From positions 1,240,001-1,304,000 of the forward strand of contig JABMLP010000004.1 of the NCBI GenBank assembly GCA_013176395.1: a stretch of DNA of 64,000 nucleotides, in the 5' to 3' direction. Source of the stretch: Venturia oleaginea. Lineage: Eukaryota > Ascomycota > Dothideomycetes > Venturiales > Venturiaceae. Below the pieces are notes generated by a model. That model did not search any database and was not told the DNA's origin. It was given only the letters and a program-made list of their open reading frames with translations. The translations under genes and the position numbers were made by a program. Each line of letters begins with the position of its first letter. Positions within the stretch are counted from its first letter, which is position 1. This document shows, one piece after another, positions 46,556-56,972 of this stretch.

Positions 46556-47922
46556 GGTTTTCCGTACTCTGTTGCTTGTTGTGCTTTATTTTGGAGCGAG
46601 AAGAATTAAGTACGCTATTCGAAGTAAGCATTTCTGGCGTTTTGAGGGTATGGGTAGCGGGCGTTTTATATACCTCTTTGAGAGGGCCTACGATGACTAT
46701 AGTGGTCTAATTGGAAACTCTTTTGTTGCGGATATATTTGTTCTTCTTGACGAAAGGAGACTGAAATTATATTAATGTCTTCAATTCGAGGTGGAGATTG
46801 ATGTGTCTGGCATTTCAAAGATTCGTTGAGAATTTATGGATGGCGAGTTCGATTTGGAGACGGCTATGGAATTGCTGGACTTGATGGCTCGGATTACTTT
46901 GGATGGGATGAGTAGCCCTCGTTAGCTTTTAGCAGTCGGTATAGGATGTTTCCTGGATTCGATTCGGTGGCTTTGGCGATGTGCCGGGTTGAGTTTGAAG
47001 AGGAAGTTATGAAGGAGTGTTGTAGGGATCTTACCATCCATGCGAGGAAAAGGGAGGATATGAGTAGTGATTTGTGTCGTTTGTGGTAAGATTATTTGTC
47101 ACTGTTATGCTATTTTACTTCGTACGCTAAAACTTTCTTTGTCAAGTTGGAGTTGGAATTGATGGACTGATTGATTTTTTTGTGGTATGGTGACCTTGTT
47201 TTCTTGCTTGGTTTGAAGCTGGATATCTGGACTGTTATTGTTTAGCTGTCTGGTGAGGTAGTGAATTTCTTCGCTTTTCGAATGGTTTGGAGGGTGGCGG
47301 GAGGGTGGTTGAGGGATAAGGGACGGGAAGAGTTTTTCTTTTTCTTTTTTAAGTGATTCGACGGAACAGGAGCGGGACTTGATTTGGACGGGATGAATCA
47401 CGTTCGGACCTGTGAGAGTTTTCAAGCTGAAGGATGGAATGATATTTTGTGGGGAATAGTAGGTTATGTTTTTCACTCTGTCTATAGCTGTAGATGGTCA
47501 TTATTAGGCTATTCGTTCATGGTGTGTTATATAAACATCTTAAAAGACTGGTTGATATCTTCAGTCGTCTGGGATATATGACTGTGCGTTAGCAACCATG
47601 TTTGCTGTTGTTGGCGATCGAGTTGAGAGGAAGGATTATAACGGAAAGTAGTCCTTCTACGAATCAATGAAGAAAGTTTCAAAGACTGTCTAAGACCAGA
47701 AGATGATCATTTGCTTCAGCCGGTGAAATAGACCTGCTTTTATCTCTACAAGCTACCAAATTCAAGACCCATCGAACGGTTGCAAAGTCTCTACCATTTC
47801 GTACCAAGTATGGAGGAACTTGAAGACCTTGGATGTAGCTGCTTGATTCAAGTCTAATAGCAGAATTCATGTTTCACAATCTCTCCGCTGCCCTACTGCT
47901 CCGATACTCCATCTCAATTCTC
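46556..47922. other. Intergenic between convergent Nup133 and BTB genes
   Basis: About 1.4 kb holding two 3' ends. A pyrimidine/purine-biased stretch lies at 47270-47360. No gene supported. Confidence 0.5.
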
Positions 47923-48860
47923 TCATATCGTGACTGCCTTATCTTCTGCGTTCATTTCCTCTCTCTTGCGTCTGCGGCTGCTGTCTCTTGCTCGTCTGAC
48001 GCATGTCTTGATCGTTTTCTCATCTTGAGCATGCTCATGATATTGACAAAGCGGACCTACATGTCTTGTACGTTTTACCTGACTATATTCTTTCATTTTC
48101 TCCCACAACACTGAGAGCAGAAACTCCTGCGGCAATTTTTGCCTCAGCGTTATTTCCATCTTGCATAACTCCTGCGGAAACCCTGCTGCATCCATGAATT
48201 CGTCTACAATGAGGCGATGAAATGGCATAGATTGTACCATGTTACGCATGACATGGATGACAGTATTCCAGCGCCAGAGTTCATGGTTCCCCTTGTAGTT
48301 GTTCCACTCCATATCGATGATGCTTTCGCAGAGGCCGGGGACATTGCAACGATCGGCAAAAATGTACAGAGACACCAAGCCAGCGGGTTCATCCTCAATA
48401 AATTGCTCCAGAAGTTCGTCATCTTCTTTCGAAAGCGTTGGAAATTGCTTGAACTCGTCTTCGTTGATTGATAGGCCTTCCCATCGTTGGCATCGCCCAC
48501 CACAATGTTCACAACTTGTATGGCTCCATCCGTGGTCATCATCGCACCAGGTGAGCCTTTTGAAGTAAAGCCAATCAAGGAAGTGTTGGAACGTGGGGGT
48601 TTTGACGCCTACGATGTGGATGGACTTTTCAGAAGCCTCTCGGAACGAGCCTTCGAAGGCCGCTTTGAAGTATGGCGAACAGGCGACAAGGAGGCCTTTG
48701 TGGACGGTGAAGGGCGTCTTTTCGGGGCCTATCTCAATGGTGACGATTGTATTGCCGATGTTGCTTTTGTGATCGAGTCAGTTGAGACTAGACCGAATAT
48801 TGACAACAAATGCGACAGGATATCAACTTACGAGACGAGAGGGAGGTCTGGTTCCTCCAT
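47923..48860 (-). CDS. BTB/POZ domain protein, two exons
   Basis: Fungal BTB-fold protein of unknown partner; BTB proteins commonly dimerise or recruit cullin-3. Exon 1 is 48860-48832 (10 codons with a split last codon), intron 48831-48764 (68 nt, GT-AG), exon 2 48763-47923, 289 aa. The BTB core is IVTIEIGPEKTPFTVHKGLL followed by VACSPYFKAAFEGSFREA, typical of fungal BTB proteins with the His-Lys and the SPYF motif. A Cys/His-rich insert (WCDDDHGWSHTSCEHCGGRC) follows, which could bind zinc and is unusual. The remaining helical part (FADRCNVPGLCESIID) is BACK-like. The basic C-terminus (RRARDSSRRRKREE) could target the nucleus. The gene is only visible once minus-strand frames are joined. 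Confidence 0.85.
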
Positions 48861-50250
48861 TGTGGCTTTTGTCCTTCGTGGAAGTTGGATGTAGGATGAG
48901 GGTTATATTAGAACAGAAACATATGTCAAAAGTTATGCTGTACACAGACCATAAGGACTAGTCAGTGTTGAAGTTGATAACACTGCCGGGTCACTGAGCC
49001 ACATTCGGCTCATAATTGCACTTGGGTCTTCGAGCCCATACTCCCGATAGTCTCAATCTTATGAACTGAAGGGGTTGAGCAGGCTACTTTGGTAGTTGCT
49101 ATTCATATGAAGCGTGTTGATCAACATACCCTCGTGTTCTCATCCCTTTCCCACGCCGCCACCATCATGCCTTCATAACAAACAACCAAGGCCAGCTCAA
49201 AGACATATATTCAAACTCCCTCAACATCCTGTCAACTCAACGACTGATGACATGCGAGTTTGATACGCATCCTCTACTCCAATATCTCCTTCAAAAGCCC
49301 TTTCCATCAAGCATTTCTGATCATCTCCAGATCGTTGAGAGCATCTTTCAAGCGTGGCCAAGTCTCTTTCGCTTCTTGCAATTTCAACTCGGGCTGTCTG
49401 CTCCATCCAGCAAAAGGCTACTCCGGATCAGCCATGACTGGAATTATCCGGTCAAGCAACATCGTGACAGCCAACAACATGTAGTGGTCCAGCAAGTGAA
49501 GGATTGTGATGGAGTAGAGGATCTAGATAGCTGGGGAAAGGCTATTTCTAAATGGTTGAGACAAAGTAAACCCCTCGCTTGCTTGAACGTTCGCTCCGTT
49601 TATGGGCCAGACTTTTAGCTCATGCACCACGTCTTGCTTGGCAACCGCACATTTGGAGAGAGTGCGAACGACAAAATCAGCATCCCGTCGAGAAGATACT
49701 GAAATCGAGTGCGCCAGATTTGATGCAATGTGCCCAGGAAAGTGGAACGCAATGGCAAATCGTGCTGATATTGTTGGGGTAGATATATCCACTCATTTGA
49801 TCAATTCATGTCCGCCAAAAGCTTACTCCAGTATAATACTCTCAAACTGAGTTCGATATTCATACGTGTTTGGAAACATAGCGAGCCGATTCCGCTAGAA
49901 ATTAACCCTATCAATCATGATTCGAGGGTACTAGAAAATAGCAAGTAAACCATCTCATTCTTGGCGAACATGATTTGACGAACCGATTGAGTTGTGATAC
50001 CACGTATTTGATGTACTCACAAAAGTGAAAGATACGAACTCACCAAAGGGGAAGATAAAAACCATAAAGACGAGAAACATTGCAGCTTTTATATTAAGTG
50101 CGCGGAATCGACAGGACGCGTCAAATCAAAGTTCTACAGCCTGGATAAACCCGTGATCTCAAAACGCCTATACAATCATAACATCGTAAACCGTGGTCAA
50201 GTTTTTACACCATAACCAACCTCTCAACTCATATGCCTCAGGAGGCCAGA
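48861..50250. other. Intergenic, no gene supported
   Basis: About 1.4 kb. A 123-codon open frame at 49247-49618 (+) begins with ATG and has helical character, but no domain is recognised and there is no codon-use argument, so it is not called. Position 49953-49994 resembles 12744-12785. Confidence 0.45.
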
Positions 50251-51597
50251 TCATTGCTCCCCTACCGAAGCCTGGGTAGCCAAGTCCTCCACGACATCGT
50301 CTTGATTAGTGTACTCAGGGAAAGGCACACCATCAGCCGTGATCGCGGCATCTTCCCAGTCTGCCAGTATCTCAGTTAACTCGATGTCCTCGGGATGAAC
50401 CACCTCGGGATCACCCTCATCTGCCAACAGTTCGGCCAATAACGCTGTTCCCTCCGGATCAGTGTCACCCTCCTCGGCGACGGCCTGCAATTCCTCCTCT
50501 TCTGTAACTTCAGGCACGGGTTCCAGCTCCGTCCGCGCATCCAAATCAGGCACGGAATCTACGACAGACTCGACAGTCGAAATTTCAGGACTAGGCAAAG
50601 CACCAGCCCACATCGCCGTCTCAAATTCCGCTAGCTCTCTTTCCTGCCGTCGTAATTGTTCTTCCTTCTCTCTCAACTCTTTGACCCATTCAAGGATATC
50701 AATGACGCGTTTTTCAACCCCATCAACGCGTAATTTCATAAGTTCGATGCGTTGCAGAAACATCTTTCCGTATTTCGCGATTGGGGATCCGGGGACGGCG
50801 TATCGAGGATCGCAAAGACGAAGAATGCCTTCAACCCACACGTACATGAATTTGGCCAAAGCATCGGGATGCATCAGGTGTGTATGAGGAGGGACCGCAG
50901 CACGGTACTCGCAAAGCCGATCGAGCGAGATATCTGCAGGGGCGATGAGGAGATGGTTACCCTTGGGAGTAAGAATATTGATATCGATCGTTTTGACAGC
51001 TAGTTTCCTGTCTTCATTTCGCGATTGGGATTCATCCGCGCCGCAGCGGAAGAAACGTTCAAGGATGGAGTATAAGCGCCAGATTGCCGATCCCGTGGAA
51101 CCATTCGCTTGGTCCATGAATCCGTTGTGGACGAGGGGATCGATGGAGGTACCGTGGATGTTTATTGTGATGGATAGTTCGTCGATGATGCGGGCGCGAG
51201 GGGGGACATTGGACCATGATGCGTAGATGACTTCCTCGTTTGCCAGTGTCATGTCTAGGGCGTATTTGTGTCCATCTTGCGCCTTGATGCGCTCGAGTGT
51301 GTGGAGGGTCTCATGGTGGAGCTGCCTGTTTGTGGCGAGAAGTCCGCAGGGGGACGTTTGGTGTTTGTGTTGTGCGTACGAGTATCGCAAGCCCACACCA
51401 CCAATACGCGACGTGTAATCGAGATCGAGATATTCTTTCGTTGCACAGGGGTTCTCGGGGTCAATGGATGGCGTCGAGGACGTGAGGGCGTAGGCGATGA
51501 TGTATTCGCGAAGTTCGAGTGGGAGTGAAAGTAAAGAAGGCATCTTGTCAATGTGGAGAGCTGCAACTCGAGAAGCTAGATCAAAGGGGGACATGTG
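50251..51597 (-). CDS. Hypothetical protein with F-box-like N-terminus and acidic C-terminus
   Basis: Single-exon gene. The frame is open to 51657, but the best start is one of the later Mets, MSPFDLAS (near 51594) or MPSLLSLPLELREYII (near 51543), because the segment after the second one is the conserved beginning of many fungal F-box-like/2EXR-type proteins (LPLELREYIIAYAL). The middle (NRQLHHETL, RIIDELSITINIHG) fits this class. A coiled-coil follows (RVIDILEWVKELREKEEQLR) and the last 110 residues are very acidic with proline. Function unknown; possibly a substrate adaptor. Confidence 0.7.
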   Translation of the reverse strand, partial: HMSPFDLASRVAALHIDKMPSLLSLPLELREYIIAYALTSSTPSIDPENPCATKEYLDLDYTSRIGGVGLRYSYAQHKHQTSPCGLLATNRQLHHETLHTLERIKAQDGHKYALDMTLANEEVIYASWSNVPPRARIIDELSITINIHGTSIDPLVHNGFMDQANGSTGSAIWRLYSILERFFRCGADESQSRNEDRKLAVKTIDINILTPKGNHLLIAPADISLDRLCEYRAAVPPHTHLMHPDALAKFMYVWVEGILRLCDPRYAVPGSPIAKYGKMFLQRIELMKLRVDGVEKRVIDILEWVKELREKEEQLRRQERELAEFETAMWAGALPSPEISTVESVVDSVPDLDARTELEPVPEVTEEEELQAVAEEGDTDPEGTALLAELLADEGDPEVVHPEDIELTEILADWEDAAITADGVPFPEYTNQDDVVEDLATQASVGEQ

Positions 51598-51657
51598 TGT
51601 AGGAAGAAGCAAACAATAGAAATACTGCTGTGTAACGAAGAACGCTCCTCGACGCAA

Positions 51658-52844
51658 TAGAAGTGGTCGCGTCTATATACGCAATATCTGATGATTCCCC
51701 ATACAAGCTCATATCAACTATTACCAGGGTGTCGAAGATGAAACTCCCCCGCACCATGTTGAGCACGGCGTATAGCGTTTTAGCCGCACCACAATATGAG
51801 ATGCACTCTAAGAATAACTTAATCAAGAGTCGAGATGGTGCGCTGCGTATCGTTGAGCCGATTCTTGAGAAAGCCGGACGATACAGAAAAGGGCCGGCCA
51901 TCTCCACGGAAATTTACTTTGAGCCATGTATTCACCCCATCAGGAGCGTGTATATCCGTTTTTTGATGGGGTCCATGCTGTGATAGGTAACCCAAGGAAT
52001 TCTCCTCAAAACGTGGTCTTTTTGATCGACGGTTTGAGGTCTTTGTCATGGCGTTTGGTGGTTTTGATAAAACGTTTGTGCCACTATTCCAAAGAATGCC
52101 CTGAAGATAAGTGGAGTTGCGCAGAACTGCAGCTATGTTTCTACAGCTTCTAGCGTTCCACGGGAACTGAACAAGGTCCATGCATCACATCAAGGTGTAA
52201 GTTGTTCTTATCAACGGAAACGAAGCGTACAACTGCTTGAAACTTCTTTGCAGTCGTATCGTTCCTGGAGACACTAGTGCGGAGCAGATCACGAAATCCT
52301 CCTGGGGATATTCTTCTTGCTCGGCGAATTATGCCCTGCGAGCTTGCAATAACGGGATCAATGCCCTTGGTCGCACCCAGGAGCGTTTTTCATTCTATTT
52401 CTCTATCGCCAATGCCCGTCTTTTCCTAAACATCTCGTTCTCGTCTTTCCATCTGCCATCTGCTATTAAGTTTCTCCGTCACGCCTGCTCGGTTTCCCGG
52501 CCTCCCTTCGCCACAGTTTGATACGACTGGCTTCGAAGCCTGTAAACGTTTGGGAGACAACACAGAGTGCTCTTGCCAGCTGCCAATGGCGCTCAATGGG
52601 CATCCATCATCGCACACAAGTACCGCCATGTGTCGGAGAACACGATGCTGAGTGGTGCAGCCACCTTGGTCACAGAAGATTGTGTTCATGGCCCTGGTTC
52701 TCAAGAGTGCAGTCTGAGGAATTGAAGTGGTCTCGCTGCACTGAGAACGATGATGATGAAGCCTCATGGAGGATGACCTATCCACTAGCGCCCGTCTTCA
52801 ACATCTTAATGGCGTATCGATTCAAGTCGAGCTCACAAACTGCT
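51658..52844. other. Intergenic with unrecognised ORFs
   Basis: About 1.2 kb. A plus-strand frame at 51663-51983 and a minus-strand one at 51819-52181 overlap and have no recognised domain. No gene is called. Confidence 0.4.
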
Positions 52845-54575
52845 TCAAACATCCCCCAGAAACGGCCACCACCAAATGGTGGTCTCCTTCCTCAATACCG
52901 ACGAAACAGGAACAGTCTCGTTCTTACGAGGAGAATTTGTTGTCGTAAACCAAGCCGTAGACGGCCACCATGACGACTTGGAATTGCCCTTGTTCACAGG
53001 CGTTTCTCTTGGCGCTCTGGAAGTCGCGTTTTTCGCAGCGCAAGGCGCAGTAGACCAGAACTCAAACGGCCACCAGGTGTCGGAGTCAGACTCCGAGCAA
53101 TCTTTATCTGCTGGCTCAGAAGTTGGAGCAGCGGATGAAGCGCTTGACAATGACGTAGTTGACGTGCTGGAGGTCTTCGAAGCGGTCGACTTGGCAGTGG
53201 TCGATTTTGGACTTGTGGAGTTCTTCGAAGCCTTTGACGTTGATTTCGAAAGCTTGCCAGAGGTTGTCTCCGTGGTACAATCCACAAAGTTGCACCGTTC
53301 CCTACAGTCTCGCAAACACATATCAGTACAGTTTGAAGTCCCACCAGGACAACCACAGGTGCATCGGTCAACATTTGAGTTGTAGAATGACCAAGCTCCG
53401 AGCCGAGTCCCCACAAAGTCAGCGTACACATCAGCGAGATTGTTGCATCCCCACTCTGTCCAGCTCGGGTCGTTTTTACACTGACCATGCATACATTTGC
53501 GGAATTCATCGTTGCATTGATTCCACGTCTTTGTGCAATCGTCATAGCATAGATCGTGACCGTCACAGCATTAAGTGAAGCGCAAATCTGGAATTTTCAT
53601 GCCGTTCTCTGCACCACAGCCATTGAAGCTAGCCGGACGGGCACCTGGTTTTACAAATGACTCAAGGCCGAAAGGTTTTGTTGGACAGCGAGGCTGAAAA
53701 CCAATCTGATCGCGATCACTGACTTTCAATGGACCAACCAGAAAACTGAATGGCGACCAAGAATCAGGCAGATCCTCATTGACGGACTGCTCGGTGCGCT
53801 TGGCAAAGCTATGAAGGGCGTTGCTTGCTCGACGTTCTAGAACCTTTTGGTTTCCATTTGGCCGGCCAAGGATGCCCCCGGTTGGCGCGTGATAGATGAA
53901 ATTATATCGCAACAGGTCTGGGAGTAGAATGGAGATTGTTCCGTTGCAGGAGATGTCGAAGACACTAAAATCATCAGCAATCGAGTGGCAAGACAAGGAA
54001 CGGCTTATCATTAACCTAGTCATGTACGTTTCGTTACCAGCGGCTACAGGATTCATTCCATTGGAACTTTTGGTATATTAGCTTATGTCGAATTACAAAT
54101 AGACGGCACACACCTTTTATCAACGAATCCTAGACGACCTGTGTCAAAGAGGCCAAGGTAGGAAGAGTTGAGGAGCACATCAACACTGTCTAGACTGTTA
54201 GCAAAGAGCTTGTATCGGAGAATAGACTTCATACCCGGACTGTTCCCTACTTGGCTTGGAAACATGGAATTTGGCCAACGGGTGAAGTATTTTGGATGCC
54301 TTACGAAGTTGCCCATCTACTTCGGTAAAGGGCATACCGTCAGACGGATCGAGAAGTGACTATCAATGGTCAGCATTATCGTTGGTTGGAGAAACGGTGG
54401 AGTTCACAAAGTGGTATTCCTCCGCATTGCTGAACAGGCACGGAGAGTTTATGGTGTGGGGAAATGAATTTGAGTTGACATATGCTGAAGCGCTCCAAAG
54501 CAAACTCAATATAGATATCCAGGTCAGCGTGTTCGAGGACCAAAGAAGAGGCGAACGCTGCCGAGCCAGCCGCAT
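52845..54575 (-). pseudogene. Secreted phospholipase A2-like protein, interrupted
   Basis: Fungal secreted PLA2 fold protein (would hydrolyse sn-2 ester bonds). Reading on the minus strand, a signal-peptide-like start (near 54575, hydrophobic LTWISILSLLWSASA) is followed by a domain of unknown role, then the catalytic block CCDGHDLCYDDC with the calcium-site/His-Asp pair and many disulfide cysteines, then a Ser/Thr/Lys-rich tail ending at 52845. An intron 54113-54067 (47 nt, GT-AG) is in frame. Two lesions: TAA at 53573-53571 lies in frame immediately before the catalytic CCDGHD, and the frame shifts by one surplus base at GGG (forward CCC 54312-54314). Another intron near 54360-54400 is probable. 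From 54056 to 52845 that TAA is the only interruption, so the decay is recent or the stop is a sequence error. Confidence 0.6.
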
Positions 54576-56677
54576 CTTGGGAATTGGGATAGTACGAAAT
54601 AAGCGTTGGCGTGGTGCATGGCGGCTCACCAAAACTTGGGTATGCAAAATAATGACTATGAAGAGGACTGGCGTTGTAGAGAACTAGACATGGAGTGATT
54701 TCTACTCGCCACTTAAGTGGCCATATTGCGAAAGAAAACAGACGTCAATTTCAAGACCTTGTCGGCGCTCTGCAAAGCTTGCGGTGGTCGGTAGGGCTCA
54801 TGGGCAGTATATTTGATGTGCCACCGAGTCTTGAGACATGGACAGTTGTCTGTATGAAACAGGCGCGAATGAAATGGCGTGGGCGCGTTACTTTCATCTT
54901 TCTGGATGATACACCAGGCAGGAGAGCGGATCGATAGTGTCCTGTACCACTGCTACTATATAGTATGTAGAGCGGCTGAGCCGAGGATGAAATCCGAAAA
55001 AAAGCACTACTTGCGATCGCGGACACATCACCACATCAACGAAGGCCGTCTTCATCAGGGCTCCGTCTCATTCTTCGGAGGCACATATTCTGCCCCCTCC
55101 ATTCCTGTGCTTGCCTCGGCTCTCCATCGCGTCCATGTCGTTGGAATGAAGCTCGTGGTTTTGAGGCACACCACCATACTGTTATCAACCGGGGCAATAA
55201 TGGCATTTCATGCAGTGGCGGCCTCAAACTCCCTGTCCACGTAGCCGCCGATCGACGACACGAACCTTTGCCTTGTTTCGCCTCTATCACGCCTGCTAGG
55301 TATATTAATACGATTCGCTGCTCATTCCATAGAACATGTGCACAGCCACTACTGACCTGTGGGAGCTTTTGTCGCCCTAGACCCTGGGAGGGAGTCTCAT
55401 GTGAAGGCAAAGGTTCTTTTGCATGGTGGTGAAATCCTACAGACAGGATGGATGGCAGTGCCTCATTGTGGGTGTGAGGTGGACGTGTAGTCTCGTCGAT
55501 TCTTGTAGACACAATACGGACTTGATATATCATGGACCAAAAAAGAATGAGTTTGATCATTAGCGCTGAAGTAGCAGACTGTGTCCTACCTGCTCTGTCT
55601 AATATCATTAGCCAAACTCGCAGCGATACCTCAAAGTTCCTTCCATTTCGGTTCGTTATCTCACTCTTTGCTCTACGAATTACTACCGACTCCGATCTCG
55701 ACGCGAAACAAATAATCGCCAGTGTGGAAGGCTACCATCAGTAATGCTACTGCGCGCAAACTTGTTTCTGGAACAAATATCACGTCCTGGCTCAGTTCAC
55801 TATTGTCGTAGCAGTAGCTATCCTTTTGGCTCCTTCATGAGATATTTAGTTGGGCTGAGGCAGATTCACATGCTCAAGGTCTTCGCTTGAACATTCGGTG
55901 CCTGCTGAGAAAATCCCGCAGAATGGCATGAGAGTTTTCGGCATACTTTCAGTTGTTTTTAGCCATTCATCACCTGAGATTTGGTTGATGTTTGCGGTAT
56001 GCCCAATTCTCTGCCCTCAACGACGCCCTCTTATCTGTTTGAACACAGTTGATCAAAGATGGATAATGATGAATTTCTGGCAAATTTAGTTCGAGGATTG
56101 CCAGAAGTTTATCGATATTGATCCAGAGTCGAGAGACTTCAAAATATAATGGTACCTGCGGTGTCGAGATACTTAGAGGGGCACGGAATTGAAGACACCG
56201 CGTGGTAGTGTCGTCTCTGAAGCGCGATTGGAGAGTGACAGCCTTGTGGCAGACGAGGCTGGAGTGAGACGCGCTGAAATGCTCAATCTTGGGGAATAGT
56301 CAATAGGGATCAGTTGGAAGACGCCTGAAGATAGATGCACGAGTCTAAGCCGTTCTTAAAGTAGAGACTTTCCATTTCATTCATTCAATCCGTTTCGACG
56401 AGGCAATTCACGTGCTTCCCCTTGCAGTTCGCTGTCAGGCATATGTATTGAATACCGCAGGTATACGAGCAGTTGCTCGTTTTGTAGTCTTTTTGACTTG
56501 GCTGGCACGGTTTTCTCATCAAGTCTTGACATTCGCCCCTTTTTAGATTGATTTATCAAGTAGCGTCTTGGCAATAACTTTCGCGTCCTCGACGCGTCCC
56601 TGAACATCACCTTCTCCCTCCCAGAACAACCCCAACATAACTCTTATTCTGTGGGATAGAGTCTTCGTTGTTGGCAT
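54576..56677. other. Gene-poor flank of the retrotransposon
   Basis: No supported gene; ORFs at 54695-54937, 55036-55608 (-) and 55532-55744 have no recognised domain. One palindromic repeat at 56058-56125. Confidence 0.45.
56058..56125 (+). repeat. Palindromic TCTGGCAA repeat, copy 8 (best preserved)
   Basis: Left arm GATGGATAATGATGAA-TTTCTGGCAAATTTAG; right arm GATTGCCAGAAGTTTATCGATATTGATCCAGA. The arms can pair over most of their length. Confidence 0.8.
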
Positions 56678-56806
56678 TGTCAAAAGGTAGATGAAGCAGA
56701 CTGAAGTCTGAATTGATGATCGTGGGCATGCCCATATATATACACGATTGAGGGGCTCGTGCTCAAGCTAGTACAAATGAGGTGAATGAAATGAGTTCAT
56801 TTGACA
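56678..56806 (-). repeat. 3' LTR of the copia element
   Basis: 129 bp, TG...CA ends with a 6-bp terminal inverted repeat. Contains CCCATATATATACACG (TATA-like on both strands) and the palindrome GGGCATGCCC. Confidence 0.97.
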
Positions 56807-56818
56807 GCCCCCCTGCTT
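56807..56818 (-). other. Polypurine tract
   Basis: On the minus strand AGCAGGGGGGC directly abuts the 3' LTR, the expected plus-strand primer position. Confidence 0.8.
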
Positions 56819-56972
56819 GAGACAGAATGAGATCGTGCAAATGAGTTGAATCCATTGAAAGATCCTGAAAGACCAAGGAGAATGCCAGCAGACATAGAGG
56901 AGAGAGATTGAGACCGCCAGCAGGCTAACCACATTGAGATAATATAATGATCAGAAAGTGCCGCCAGTCGAC

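Noticed and set aside
49247..49618. 123-codon plus-strand ORF
   Set aside because: ATG start but no domain, and other frames are equally open; not enough to call a gene.
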